NCBI GenBank assembly: GCA_002733135.1
Contig: NVUJ01000003.1
Span: 22,018 to 86,017, forward strand
Source: Cycloclasticus sp.
GTDB taxonomy: Bacteria > Pseudomonadota > Gammaproteobacteria > Methylococcales > Cycloclasticaceae
DNA length: 64,000 bases
Direction: 5' to 3'
The stretch's first letter is position 1, and every line of letters starts with the position of its first letter. Shown in pieces: positions 25,845-35,209 of this stretch. The position numbers and the translations under genes were made by a program. The notes below the pieces were generated by a model. That model did no database searches, was not told the DNA's origin, and worked only from the letters and a program-made list of their open reading frames with translations.

Positions 25845-28334
25845 ATGAACGACGAGACCCAGTATTACCGTCGGTTGTTTGAAGTAAACCCAAATCCAAT
25901 GCTGGTTTATGACCAGCGTGGTATTTTTGATTTCAACACAGCAACATTAAAGATGTTTGGTGTGTATTCAAAAGATAATTTTTTTGGTCTACAGCTTTCA
26001 GACTTATCTCCCGAATTTCAGCCCAATGGTTCGACATCGAAGCAGATGTTTAACGACCTCTTGCAAGAAGTAGATACGCATAAAACAGCCAATATAGAGT
26101 GCTTATGTAAGAAGCTCAGTGGGGGTGACGCATTTCCAGTTGAAGTGGTGGTGAGTACATTTAATTTAGCCGGTAGAGTTGTTTATCAAGTTATGCTGAT
26201 TGATTTATCTCATTATCAACATTGGGGAAATGCGCTTCAAACAAAAAAAGAAATTGTTGAATTAACATTAAAGTCAGTGGATAGCAGTGTCATCACAGCC
26301 ACTAAGGATGGGCTAGTTACCTATATGAACGAATCAGCTTGTGATTTAACCCAATGGCTTTTGGACGATGCGATAGGCGAACAAGTTTCGACAGTTATTA
26401 ATGTTGTTGACTTAGTGTCAGGCGAGAGCATTGATGTTTGTGTGGGTTCTACTGCAGCAAATAGCACAGCGGAGGAATTAACTTATGACGCTGTTATTAT
26501 TCCCAAAGGTGGTGAACGAATAAATATTCGACTAACGTCTGTGGCTCTAGGGCTATCGGGCCATGATGATATCGGTCGTGTTATCACCCTGATAGAAAAT
26601 AGTAAACACGATGATGACAATGCCGAAATGCAATGGCACGCTACACATGATGATTTGACAAAATTACCGAATCGCATGTTATTAACCGATCGTTTCAAAC
26701 AAGCATTATTTTCAGCGACGCGCCGTAAGAGTATGTTGGCTGTTTGTATGTTGGACTTGGATGAGTTTAAACCGGTTAATGATAGTCATGGCCATGCGGT
26801 TGGGGATTTATTATTAATAGAGGTAGCAAATCGCCTTAAAACACAGTTACGACAAAATGATACTGTAGCTCGATTAGGTGGCGATGAATTTGTTATTTTG
26901 ATAGTCGATGTGCATAACAAGCCAGAATTACTTCAAGCTTTGCAACGAATAATAGACGCGATTTCATCGCCTTACTTAATCGAAGAAAATAAAATTAACA
27001 TCTCTTGTAGTATTGGCGTCGCTGTTTACCCCGAAGACGACGTGGATACAGACACCCTATTAAGGCATGCAGACCAAGCTATGTTTGCAGCAAAACAAGC
27101 GGGTAGAAATCAGGTTCATTGGTTTGATGTAAAACAAAACCTTCAGATTAGCAGTTCGCAAAAAGAAGCCGTTCGAATAGAACAAGCTCTTGAAAATAAC
27201 GAATTTCAGCTTTTTTACCAACCTAAAGTCAATATGCGCACGGGTGAAATTATTGGTATAGAGGCGTTGATTAGATGGTTACACCCTGAGCGTGGAATTA
27301 TTCTGCCGATGGAGTTTTTGCCAGTTGTAGAGCAAAGCGAATTGAGTATTGACATCGCAGAATGGGTCATTGAGGAAGCGTTAATACAACAAATAAAATG
27401 GCAACAGTTAGGCAAAGATTGGTCAGTAAGTGTCAATATCTCGTCTAAGTACTTTCAATTACCGAGTTTCTATCATCGGTTTAATAACGTATTAAAAAAG
27501 CACCCTAAAGCGGATCCGAAAAAATTAGAAATTGAAATTCTTGAATCAATAGCAATTAAAGACCTTGATCATGTAAAGAAGGTGATTAATGATTGTAAGG
27601 AATTGGGTGTGAGTTTCGCATTGGATGATTTCGGTACGGGTTTTGCGTCTCTCAGTTACTTAAAACAACTGCCAATAGATACTCTAAAAATAGACCAACC
27701 TTTTATCCGTGATATTTTAAACAATAAGGAAAACTTAGCATTAGTTCAGGCAATAACAAGTTTGGCGTCAACATTTGGTCGAGAGGTAATTGCCGAAGGG
27801 CTGGAAACAGTAGAACAAGGCGTGTTACTAATGCGTTTAGGCTGCGACGTAGCTCAAGGTTATGGCATTGCTAGGCCAATGCCAGCCGAGAAGTTGTTGG
27901 GATGGGCGGAGAAATTTATTGTTGATGCAAAATGGGCGGCATGGTCGTCATCGGGATGGGACTTGAAAAATTTCCCATTATTAGCGGCACAGTACGATAT
28001 TCGAGAATGGATTGCGGATGTGATAGGGAAAATTGAAGATGGAACAATGCTACCGTCGCAAGTGCGACTAAATAACGAAAATAATTGCCGATTTGGTAAA
28101 TGGTATAAAAGTGATGGGCGTAATCGTTATGAAAATATGCCTGAATTTAAAAATATTGATTCAGCGCATCATGACTTTCACCGAGTGGGTGATGAAATTT
28201 TAAGTCACTTCCTTGATGGAAATATGGAGCTTGCACAACAGAAATGTGAGGAGATACACCTCGTAAAGGAAGATTTATTATTAAAATTAGATGATTTGCA
28301 ATTAGCGGCATTTTCGCAAAAAAACACACATTAA
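25845..28334 (+). CDS. PAS-GGDEF-EAL protein with C-terminal CZB domain
   Basis: This 829-residue cytoplasmic c-di-GMP protein has two PAS-like domains (about 5-115 and 135-260). A GGDEF domain with an intact ARLGGDEF site follows (about 275-430), then an EAL domain starting IEALIRW with the DDFGTGFASLSYLK loop (about 445-690). The last 100 residues (CRFGKWY, HHDFH) match the zinc-binding CZB domain found on chemoreceptors and some cyclases. The position of the usual first zinc-ligand His seems to be occupied by a non-His in YDIREW, so zinc binding may be altered. Both catalytic motifs look intact. No ribosome binding site is visible at the ATG. Confidence 0.9.
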   Translation: MNDETQYYRRLFEVNPNPMLVYDQRGIFDFNTATLKMFGVYSKDNFFGLQLSDLSPEFQPNGSTSKQMFNDLLQEVDTHKTANIECLCKKLSGGDAFPVEVVVSTFNLAGRVVYQVMLIDLSHYQHWGNALQTKKEIVELTLKSVDSSVITATKDGLVTYMNESACDLTQWLLDDAIGEQVSTVINVVDLVSGESIDVCVGSTAANSTAEELTYDAVIIPKGGERINIRLTSVALGLSGHDDIGRVITLIENSKHDDDNAEMQWHATHDDLTKLPNRMLLTDRFKQALFSATRRKSMLAVCMLDLDEFKPVNDSHGHAVGDLLLIEVANRLKTQLRQNDTVARLGGDEFVILIVDVHNKPELLQALQRIIDAISSPYLIEENKINISCSIGVAVYPEDDVDTDTLLRHADQAMFAAKQAGRNQVHWFDVKQNLQISSSQKEAVRIEQALENNEFQLFYQPKVNMRTGEIIGIEALIRWLHPERGIILPMEFLPVVEQSELSIDIAEWVIEEALIQQIKWQQLGKDWSVSVNISSKYFQLPSFYHRFNNVLKKHPKADPKKLEIEILESIAIKDLDHVKKVINDCKELGVSFALDDFGTGFASLSYLKQLPIDTLKIDQPFIRDILNNKENLALVQAITSLASTFGREVIAEGLETVEQGVLLMRLGCDVAQGYGIARPMPAEKLLGWAEKFIVDAKWAAWSSSGWDLKNFPLLAAQYDIREWIADVIGKIEDGTMLPSQVRLNNENNCRFGKWYKSDGRNRYENMPEFKNIDSAHHDFHRVGDEILSHFLDGNMELAQQKCEEIHLVKEDLLLKLDDLQLAAFSQKNTH

Positions 28335-28411
28335 ACCATTCTTGTTATGCTTGATTGATGGTTGTATGAATCGATAAAATAGCCGCTTCAATAAATTAAA
28401 AAGGAGTTCGT

Positions 28412-28894
28412 ATGCCATCGTTCGACGTTGTTTCAGAAGTGGATATGCATGAATTAACGAATGCTGTGGATCAAGCAAATCGTGAAGTTGGTACACGTTT
28501 TGATTTCAAGGGAACCGATGCGACATATGAATTGGTGGGGCATGAGGTGACCTTGTTGGGAGAGGCTAATTTCCAACTGGGACAAATGCTTGATATTTTT
28601 CGTATCAAACTATCTCGACGTGGCGTAGATGTTGATTGCATGGATGTTCAACAAGCAGAACAGTCGGGTTTAAAGGTAAAACAAAAAGTGCTGATTAAAG
28701 AGGGCTTAGATAGTGAGTCGGCAAAAAAAGTCATTAAGTTGATTAAAGATAAAAAATTTAAAGTACAAGCACAAATTCAACAAGAACAAGTTCGTGTAAC
28801 AGGTAAAAAGCGTGATGAACTTCAAGCGGTGATGGCGATGTTAAAAGCGGAGTCCCTTGGGTTTCCTTTGCAATATAAAAATTTCCGAGATTAA
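28412..28894 (+). CDS. yajQ: YajQ family cyclic di-GMP-binding protein
   Basis: This 160-residue protein matches the YajQ/UPF0234 family. It begins MPSFDVVSEVDMHELTNAVD, and RFDFKG and the C-terminal RVTGKKRDELQAVMAMLK are diagnostic. Members bind c-di-GMP in Xanthomonas and bind nucleic acid in other species. AAAAAGGAG lies 8 bases before the ATG. It follows a c-di-GMP turnover gene, which may or may not be functional linkage. Confidence 0.94.
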   Translation: MPSFDVVSEVDMHELTNAVDQANREVGTRFDFKGTDATYELVGHEVTLLGEANFQLGQMLDIFRIKLSRRGVDVDCMDVQQAEQSGLKVKQKVLIKEGLDSESAKKVIKLIKDKKFKVQAQIQQEQVRVTGKKRDELQAVMAMLKAESLGFPLQYKNFRD

Positions 28895-28902
28895 AGAGAT
28901 AA

Positions 28903-29856
28903 TTACTTAATAGTTAAGGCTTTAATTTGATGGTCCTCGCCTAGCTTAATAACCAAATCAGCTTTGTTGGGCATATCTACTAGCTGAAACTGTGTGAGAC
29001 GCTCATAGTGATCCACAAACCTCTTCAATACGCTAGCTGATGTCATTAGATGCTGTTCGTGTTGGTGTTTATTGGCCAGTTTTTGTTCTTGCAAGCCGCG
29101 CCATTTTAGAACGTAATCGAAACTAGGTATTTGTATGAAAACTAAGCAATCTAGTAAATCAAAAAGTGATTTATAGTCAGATTTAAGGTGCTCATTAACG
29201 GCGTTACGCCAGATTCCATCCGCATCTTCATTTGTTTCTAATGAGTTAATGCCACGGCGCAACGCATTCTTTGTTTGAGCTGATGCGCCTACGCACCAGC
29301 CTTCAAAAATAATAATATCTATAGGGCCTTGGCATTTCGGCCACAGTGATATTGGTAAGGGTTCATCATTGCCTTTATCGAACGCAGGGTAGCGAAGAGT
29401 TTCGTTGGGTTTCAGTGTTTTTATTTTCTCCAGGACGTCAATTCCAAGAGCTGTATCGTGGGTGCCTGGCACACCTCTTGTTTTGTACAAGGGGTGAATG
29501 TCCGATGCCATTTGTTCGCGTTGTTGTCGTGTTTTATATAAATCATCTATCGAGAGAATAACGGTTTTTAAATTAAACCCTTGTTGTAATATGGTTGCGG
29601 TTAATTGCGATATGGTTGTTTTGCCGCTTCCTTGCGCACCATTAATGCCAACAATCAGTGTGCTGTTGAGTAAGGACTGTTTTTGCTTCAACCACGCAGC
29701 AAAGGGGATATAGAACTGTTTTAAGTAGGGGCGGATGTTTTGTTCAATATTTTGTTCTTTAAGTTGAGCCTCAAAGCTATTTATTAGTTGTGCGTCCAGC
29801 CTGTCTAATTCCGCAGCAGAGACGTTTATTAGGTGACTGAGCCAGATGCTGTTCAT
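28903..29856 (-). CDS. D-glycerate 3-kinase-like P-loop kinase
   Basis: This 317-residue P-loop kinase has Walker A GINGAQGSGKTT at about residues 70-81 and an SIDDLYKTRQQRE motif. HPLYKTRGVPGTHD and FEGWCVGA are typical of the plant GLYK / yeast Tda10 kinase group. The plant enzyme phosphorylates glycerate to 3-phosphoglycerate in photorespiration; the bacterial substrate is likely glycerate but unproven. The stop of yjbQ lies 5 bases from its start, so the two are probably cotranscribed. Confidence 0.8.
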   Translation of the reverse strand: MNSIWLSHLINVSAAELDRLDAQLINSFEAQLKEQNIEQNIRPYLKQFYIPFAAWLKQKQSLLNSTLIVGINGAQGSGKTTISQLTATILQQGFNLKTVILSIDDLYKTRQQREQMASDIHPLYKTRGVPGTHDTALGIDVLEKIKTLKPNETLRYPAFDKGNDEPLPISLWPKCQGPIDIIIFEGWCVGASAQTKNALRRGINSLETNEDADGIWRNAVNEHLKSDYKSLFDLLDCLVFIQIPSFDYVLKWRGLQEQKLANKHQHEQHLMTSASVLKRFVDHYERLTQFQLVDMPNKADLVIKLGEDHQIKALTIK

Positions 29857-29861
29857 TTAAC

Positions 29862-30275
29862 TTAGCCGATCAACGTCACGGTTATCTTTCTTTGTTGGGC
29901 TGAATAGCGATGCTCCCATAAAAAAATGCCCTGCCAAGTCCCAAGCGCTAGCCGACCATGTGTGATCGGCGCAGATAGGTTTGGGTTAGTTAGTATAGTT
30001 CTAATGTGTGCCGACATGTCATCCTCACCTTCAAGGGTGTGAATGAAACGAGGGTCGCCATCCATTACAAGGCCGTTCATATGTGTTTCAAGGTCACGCC
30101 TTACGTCAGGGTCGGCATTTTCGCAAAGAATGAGAGATGCGCTCGTATGATGGCAAAATACGTGACATATTCCACTGTTAAGAGTGTTTGAACGTATGAT
30201 ATTATTTATTTTAGATGTTATCTCAATCGTATTTCTGCCAGTCGTCGATACAATAAAACTGTTTTGAATGGCCAT
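29862..30275 (-). CDS. yjbQ: YjbQ family protein (UPF0047)
   Basis: This 137-residue protein has the conserved HHTSASLILCENADPDVRRDLE, the SAHIRTIL segment, and GTWQGIFLWEHR near the end. The family is listed as secondary thiamine-phosphate synthase because of weak rescue activity; its true role is uncertain. It sits between the kinase gene and the DUF445 gene with gaps of only a few bases, suggesting one transcript. Confidence 0.9.
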   Translation of the reverse strand: MAIQNSFIVSTTGRNTIEITSKINNIIRSNTLNSGICHVFCHHTSASLILCENADPDVRRDLETHMNGLVMDGDPRFIHTLEGEDDMSAHIRTILTNPNLSAPITHGRLALGTWQGIFLWEHRYSAQQRKITVTLIG

Positions 30276-30277
30276 GA

Positions 30278-31012
30278 TTAGATAAGACTAAACACCAGGC
30301 CAATCAGTCCACCAAAAACACCTCCCCAGACGACAAGCCAGCCGAGGTGTTGTTTTATCATCCGTTGAATTATTTGCTTAACCATGTCGGGCGTCAGCTC
30401 ATCAAGTCGCTTGATGACAATAGCTTCAATATCGTCGACTAAATCATCACTAATTTGGCGTGCATTGATGCCCTCGTGTAAGGCTTCAATGAAAGCCTCA
30501 CTATCTGTCATTTCAGCCAAGGTTTTGCGTATTTTTTTACAGAAAGGTTCTTTTAAAGGTTCTAGTGCCTCAGTGCCCCCAACCATGGCTAGCATGCTGC
30601 CAAATGAAGACTCAGAAATAGCATCAACAAGGCTTTGAAATAGTTGGTCGTAATCAAGCCGGTTTAACAAAGGCTCAACATTAAATAATTGTTGGGCAGA
30701 GTCTTCCTCGCGCTGCAAAAAACGTTCAATGTTTTCTTGGGTGAAGAATTGCTGCATGATTAGATCTTGAATGCCGCGTTTAAATTCTTCAAAATGGGCG
30801 GGAATAACACCAGAGCCGTATAAAAATGGCACGCGCTCAAATAGCATATGAATTGCAATCCAATTGGTGATAGCGCCCGATAAGGCAAAAACCCCTATCG
30901 CCTTTATGTTTTCTGCATAGTGTGGGGTGAAAAAACTCGCGCTAAGGATGCCAATGGCAATCAGGTTGGTTAGTAGGCTCTTATTAATGGATGATGTTTG
31001 TTCCGTGCTCAT
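30278..31012 (-). CDS. DUF445 family membrane protein
   Basis: This 244-residue protein has hydrophobic helices at both ends (LLTNLIAIGILSASFFTPHY; LGWLVVWGGVFGGLIGLVFSL). Between them are the conserved ALSGAITNWIAIHMLFERVPFLYGSGVIP and FEEFKRGIQDLIMQQFF segments of DUF445. The function of this family is unknown. The ATG at 31012 is preferred because the frame upstream overlaps the CopD-like gene and lacks family likeness. Confidence 0.82.
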   Translation of the reverse strand: MSTEQTSSINKSLLTNLIAIGILSASFFTPHYAENIKAIGVFALSGAITNWIAIHMLFERVPFLYGSGVIPAHFEEFKRGIQDLIMQQFFTQENIERFLQREEDSAQQLFNVEPLLNRLDYDQLFQSLVDAISESSFGSMLAMVGGTEALEPLKEPFCKKIRKTLAEMTDSEAFIEALHEGINARQISDDLVDDIEAIVIKRLDELTPDMVKQIIQRMIKQHLGWLVVWGGVFGGLIGLVFSLI

Positions 31013-31031
31013 AAAAATATTAGTATGCGAG

Positions 31032-31496
31032 TTAAGTGAATAAATATCGTCCGCCGGTAGCAACAACCACCACCACGAGTCCAAGAAGGAGGTTGAAACC
31101 AATCAGCATTCTTATTTGAGCCAAGCTGTTGCCAGCAGTTTCCCAATCATGTTCGGTTACGGCGCGTGTTAAACGACGGGTGGGAGTAAAAAAAACGTGT
31201 ATAAAGACAAGAGACATAATGATACCCATGCTCATCATGATGTGAATATGCGCACCAACATTTTCCATGCCGCCAAACTTATTTGAAATTAGCCAGAAGC
31301 CTGTGCCAAGCAGTAAAACGACAGACGCCCAAACCCAAGGGAAAAATTTAGAGAAGACATTTGACCATAATGTTAGACGCTGGGGTGGTTCAAACTGAAT
31401 GGCTACGATTGGGCGTAGAACAAGGTAGGCGAAAAACATGCCACCGACCCAAATGACGGCGGATAGAACGTGTAAGCTAATGGCGAGAGGGATCAT
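31032..31496 (-). CDS. CopD-like small membrane protein
   Basis: This 154-residue protein has four predicted helices and resembles the CopD/HemJ-type family. It starts with LAISLHVLSAVIWVGGMFFAYLVL, and His residues in the first and third helices (LHVLSA; HIHIMMSMGIIM) could bind haem or metal. The role may be copper handling or haem-linked redox chemistry, not decided here. It is the first gene of a run of four on this strand. rpe is divergent, 170 bases away. Confidence 0.72.
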   Translation of the reverse strand: MIPLAISLHVLSAVIWVGGMFFAYLVLRPIVAIQFEPPQRLTLWSNVFSKFFPWVWASVVLLLGTGFWLISNKFGGMENVGAHIHIMMSMGIIMSLVFIHVFFTPTRRLTRAVTEHDWETAGNSLAQIRMLIGFNLLLGLVVVVVATGGRYLFT

Positions 31497-31666
31497 AATG
31501 TTACCTGATTGTATTTTTAAAGTTCAGTATATTGAAAGTTGCTTATATTTAAGTGCTTAATGCATGGATATAAAAGTGTTTGAACGTTGGTTATTGTACG
31601 GTTTCAGGTGAAATAAATCACGATTTCGGTTAATCTTCTTGTCTTATTGGACTATATGTCAAACAC

Positions 31667-32338
31667 ATGAAAACACCGTTAATTGCGCCATCGATATTGT
31701 CTGCCGACTTTGCTCGTTTAGGCGAAGAAGTGGATAACGTATTAGCTGCAGGGGCTGACGTTGTGCATTTTGACGTGATGGATAATCACTATGTGCCAAA
31801 TTTAACCATTGGGCCGTTGGTTTGCGAGGCGCTGCGAAATCATGGCGTAACGGCACCCATTGACGTTCACTTGATGGTGAAGCCTGTAGACCGAATTATC
31901 CCAGATTTTGCAAAAGCTGGCGCTAGTTACATTACGTTTCACCCGGAAGCATCAGAACACGTTGACCGTAGCTTAGGGTTGATTAGAGAGTTAGGCTGTA
32001 AATCTGGTTTGGTATTTAACCCCGCTACACCATTGCGCTATTTGGATTACGTAATGGATAAAATTGACGTGATTTTATTGATGTCTGTGAACCCGGGGTT
32101 TGGAGGCCAGAGCTTTATTCCTGCAACACTAGATAAGCTAAAAGAAGCACGTCAGCGTATTGATGATAGCGGTTTCGATATTCGTCTAGAAGTAGATGGT
32201 GGCGTTAAAGTGGATAATATTGGTGAAATATCAGCAGCGGGTGCAGATATGTTTGTGGCGGGTTCAGCTATTTTTAATACCGATGATTATGCGAAAACAA
32301 TCAGAGATATGCGTGAGCAAATCACCAAGGTTAGTTGA
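31667..32338 (+). CDS. rpe: Ribulose-phosphate 3-epimerase
   Basis: This 223-residue TIM-barrel enzyme interconverts ribulose-5-phosphate and xylulose-5-phosphate. It begins [17 protein letters not shown], with the metal-binding [13 protein letters not shown] and the phosphate-binding [13 protein letters not shown] and LEVDGGV. Its stop shares one base with the gph start. The order rpe-gph-trpE is the common proteobacterial arrangement. Confidence 0.97.
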   Translation: MKTPLIAPSILSADFARLGEEVDNVLAAGADVVHFDVMDNHYVPNLTIGPLVCEALRNHGVTAPIDVHLMVKPVDRIIPDFAKAGASYITFHPEASEHVDRSLGLIRELGCKSGLVFNPATPLRYLDYVMDKIDVILLMSVNPGFGGQSFIPATLDKLKEARQRIDDSGFDIRLEVDGGVKVDNIGEISAAGADMFVAGSAIFNTDDYAKTIRDMREQITKVS

Positions 32339-33030
32339 TGCAGCAATTGGTTCAACAAGGCGTTCCGAGGCTTATTGCTTTTGACTTAGATGGTACTTTA
32401 GTGGATAGCGCGCCAGATTTGGCTAATGCGGTAAATGCGACGTTGGCTGAGTTGAAGTTGCCCGAATACCACCAAGATCAAGTGCGTGGTTGGATTGGTA
32501 ATGGCGCCCAAGTGCTTATAAAACGTGCATTGGCAGGTGATATAAAAGGCGAGGTCCCCGCAGAACTGTTAGAAAAAGTGTATCCGACTTTTTTAAAATA
32601 TTATGCAGAACATTTGTGTGTAGATAGCGTTTTGTACTCAGGTGTAAAAGACACTTTACAAGCCTTGAAGCAGTCGGGGATTGCTTTGGCCTGTATTACT
32701 AATAAACCGTCGCAATTCACGTTGCCATTACTGGAACAGCTAGGTGTGGCCGAATTTTTTGATTACGTCGCGTGTGGCAACACATTCAGCGAAAAAAAGC
32801 CTCACCCAATGCCTTTGTTGCAAGTGGCGGAACACTTTAATGTTGAGCCAGAACAAGCGCTGATGGTGGGTGACTCAATTAATGATATGCAAGCGGCGAT
32901 TGCTGCGGGCTTTAAGTCGGTTTGTGTCGATTATGGATATGCGGGAGAACACGATATCTATACAATGGGCGCAGATGTAATAATCAGTGAATTTTCTCAA
33001 CTGAACGAATTTCTGCAAAAGGCAGCGTAA
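32338..33030 (+). CDS. gph: Phosphoglycolate phosphatase
   Basis: This 230-residue HAD hydrolase has motif I FDLDGTLVDSAPDL, motif II CITNKPSQFTLPLL, and motifs III/IV with KPHPMPLLQ and VGDSINDMQAA. It removes phosphate from 2-phosphoglycolate made during DNA repair or photorespiration-like reactions. ATG at 32338 is chosen; the TTG before it overlaps rpe further. Its stop codon overlaps the start of the Trp leader peptide. Confidence 0.95.
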   Translation: MQQLVQQGVPRLIAFDLDGTLVDSAPDLANAVNATLAELKLPEYHQDQVRGWIGNGAQVLIKRALAGDIKGEVPAELLEKVYPTFLKYYAEHLCVDSVLYSGVKDTLQALKQSGIALACITNKPSQFTLPLLEQLGVAEFFDYVACGNTFSEKKPHPMPLLQVAEHFNVEPEQALMVGDSINDMQAAIAAGFKSVCVDYGYAGEHDIYTMGADVIISEFSQLNEFLQKAA

Positions 33031-33074
33031 TGACTTACTTTTTAGTAAATGAACGATGGTGGTGTTGGCGGTAA
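33030..33074 (+). CDS. trpL: Trp-rich leader peptide of the trp operon
   Basis: A 14-codon frame, MTYFLVNERWWCWR, starts on the last base of the gph stop and ends 63 bases before trpE. Three of five consecutive codons (WWCWR) are TGG, the hallmark of a transcriptional or translational attenuator sensing tryptophan charging. A TGGTG block in the Trp codons can pair with CACCA near 33096-33100, just downstream, so a stalled ribosome would change folding near trpE. No clear U-rich terminator is visible, so control may act on translation or involve Rho. No standard ribosome binding site precedes it; coupling to gph is likely. Confidence 0.72.
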   Translation: MTYFLVNERWWCWR

Positions 33075-33137
33075 AAATTGCGCGCCTATGTGCGTGATAT
33101 CACCAGCCACGTTCTATACATTATTAGAGAGAAAGAC

Positions 33138-34616
33138 ATGACACCATTACAATTCCAAGAGTACGCAACCCAAGGGTTTAATCAAATCCCCTTAATGCGT
33201 ACTATTTTAGCTGACTTAGAAACCCCTCTCAGCGCTTATATGAAGCTGGCAGATGGCCAGTACAGTTACCTATTTGAATCTGTCGAGGGCGGTGAAAAGT
33301 GGGGGCGTTATTCCATTATCGGTTTACCCAGTAAAACGGTCATTAAGGTGACGGGTAACGACATTGTCGTACAAATAAATGGTGAAACGCACGAGCAAAT
33401 AGAAAGCGCATCGCCACTAGATTGGGTTCGCGACTATGCAGCTACATTTAAAACACCGAATGTGGATGGCTTGCCACTTTTTACAGGTGGTTTAGTGGGT
33501 TATTTCGGCTATGAAACAATCCATTATATTGAACCCAGCGTGGCGGGTGTTAAAAAGCCGGACCCGATTGGTTCGCCTGACATTTTGTTAATGGTGTCTA
33601 AAGACGTATTGGTGTTTGATAATGTGACAAATAAGTTAATGATTATCACGCACGTCAACCCATCTGATGCGAACGCGTTAGAAAATGGTTTGCAGCAGTT
33701 AATAAATATCGAAGAAAAACTCTCAACAGCAAAGGTCTGTAATACGTTTGGACAAACGGGTCAGTCGACGACTCAGGAAAGTGATTTTAAATCTGGCTTT
33801 ACTCAAGAAGGTTTTCAAGCAGCGGTTAAAACCGTTAAAGAACACATTGTTGAAGGCGATGTGATGCAAGTTGTCTTATCACAACGGATGACCATTTCGT
33901 ACGAAGCGCCATCCATCGACTTGTATCGTGCTCTTCGTTGCTTAAACCCGTCACCCTACATGTATCATCTAAATTTAGGTGACACCGATGTCGTAGGTTC
34001 TTCGCCTGAAATTCTAACGCGATTAGAAAATAACGAAGTGACCGTGCGGCCGATTGCGGGAACACGCCCACGCGGCAAAACACGTGAAGAAGATATAGCA
34101 TTGGAGAAAGATTTATTGGCTGACCCTAAAGAGTGCGCTGAGCACTTGATGCTGATTGATTTAGGTCGTAATGATGCCGGTCGCGTGTCTGAAACGGGGT
34201 CGGTTAAACTGACGGATAAAATGATAATCGAACGTTATTCACACGTGATGCATATTGTCTCGAACGTGAATGGTCAGTTGAAAAAGGGCCTGGATGCGGT
34301 TGATGTTTTAGAGGCAACCTTCCCAGCTGGTACAGTCAGTGGTGCGCCAAAGGTACGTGCAATGCAAATTATTGATGATTTAGAGCCGGTTAAACGCGGC
34401 ATATATTCGGGTGCGGTGGGTTACGTCTCATGGTCTGGTAACTTGGATACTGCCATCGCGATTCGCACCGCTGTCATTAAAGACGGGCAATTAAATATTC
34501 AAGCAGGCGCGGGTATCGTGCATGACTCAGTGCCTGAAAACGAATGGGCTGAAACCATGAACAAAGGCCGCGCAATTTTTAAAGCTGTTGCTATGGCGCA
34601 AGGTGGTGAATTATGA
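33138..34616 (+). CDS. trpE: Anthranilate synthase component I
   Basis: This 492-residue chorismate-binding subunit makes anthranilate with TrpG. The feedback-site region [19 protein letters not shown], the [10 protein letters not shown] segment and the catalytic [15 protein letters not shown], [22 protein letters not shown] and [12 protein letters not shown] motifs are present. ATG at 33138 follows a GAGAG box. The open frame upstream to 33078 lies inside the leader region and is not protein-like. Control by the leader peptide is inferred. Confidence 0.96.
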   Translation: MTPLQFQEYATQGFNQIPLMRTILADLETPLSAYMKLADGQYSYLFESVEGGEKWGRYSIIGLPSKTVIKVTGNDIVVQINGETHEQIESASPLDWVRDYAATFKTPNVDGLPLFTGGLVGYFGYETIHYIEPSVAGVKKPDPIGSPDILLMVSKDVLVFDNVTNKLMIITHVNPSDANALENGLQQLINIEEKLSTAKVCNTFGQTGQSTTQESDFKSGFTQEGFQAAVKTVKEHIVEGDVMQVVLSQRMTISYEAPSIDLYRALRCLNPSPYMYHLNLGDTDVVGSSPEILTRLENNEVTVRPIAGTRPRGKTREEDIALEKDLLADPKECAEHLMLIDLGRNDAGRVSETGSVKLTDKMIIERYSHVMHIVSNVNGQLKKGLDAVDVLEATFPAGTVSGAPKVRAMQIIDDLEPVKRGIYSGAVGYVSWSGNLDTAIAIRTAVIKDGQLNIQAGAGIVHDSVPENEWAETMNKGRAIFKAVAMAQGGEL

Positions 34617-35209
34617 GTAATTGTAAACTAGTGATGATTGATAACTACGATTCGTTTACCTACAACATTGTTCAGTATTTTGCAGAATTGGGCGCAGATG
34701 TTCATGTGCTGCGTAATGATCAAACAACGGTTGATGATGTGTTAGCTATGCAGCCAGATAAATTGGTCATTTCACCTGGGCCAGGTGCGCCAAATCAAGC
34801 GGGTATTTCATTGGAATTAATCCACCGTGCTGCCGGCAGTATTCCCTTGCTTGGGGTGTGTTTGGGGCACCAAAGTATTGGCCAAGCATTTGGTGGAAAA
34901 ATTGTTCATGCGAATGAGATTATGCACGGTAAAACATCACTTATTTACCATAACGAGTTAGATGTATTTAAAGGCCTAACAAACCCGTTCACCGCCACTC
35001 GATACCATTCTTTAGTGGTGGAAAAAGAATCACTACCAGATTGTTTGCAAGTGACTGCTTGGACCCAAACATCGGGCGGCGAGATAGATGAAATAATGGG
35101 TTTGCGTCACCGTGAATTAAATATCGAAGGTGTGCAGTTTCATCCAGAATCAATTTTGACTGAGCACGGCCATGATTTGTTAAAAAACTTTTTAGATAAG
35201 GCATCTTAA
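34613..35209 (+). CDS. trpG: Anthranilate synthase component II (glutamine amidotransferase)
   Basis: This 198-residue class I amidotransferase starts [15 protein letters not shown]. The catalytic Cys is in [14 protein letters not shown], and the His/Glu pair in VQFHPESIL. It supplies ammonia to TrpE. The ATG overlaps the trpE stop by 4 bases. As in many bacteria it could also serve folate synthesis as PabA. Confidence 0.96.
   Translation: MSNCKLVMIDNYDSFTYNIVQYFAELGADVHVLRNDQTTVDDVLAMQPDKLVISPGPGAPNQAGISLELIHRAAGSIPLLGVCLGHQSIGQAFGGKIVHANEIMHGKTSLIYHNELDVFKGLTNPFTATRYHSLVVEKESLPDCLQVTAWTQTSGGEIDEIMGLRHRELNIEGVQFHPESILTEHGHDLLKNFLDKAS

Noticed and set aside
33078..33137. N-terminal extension of TrpE by 20 residues
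   Set aside because: The extension is not TrpE-like, follows the leader peptide directly, and the ATG at 33138 has a better ribosome binding site.
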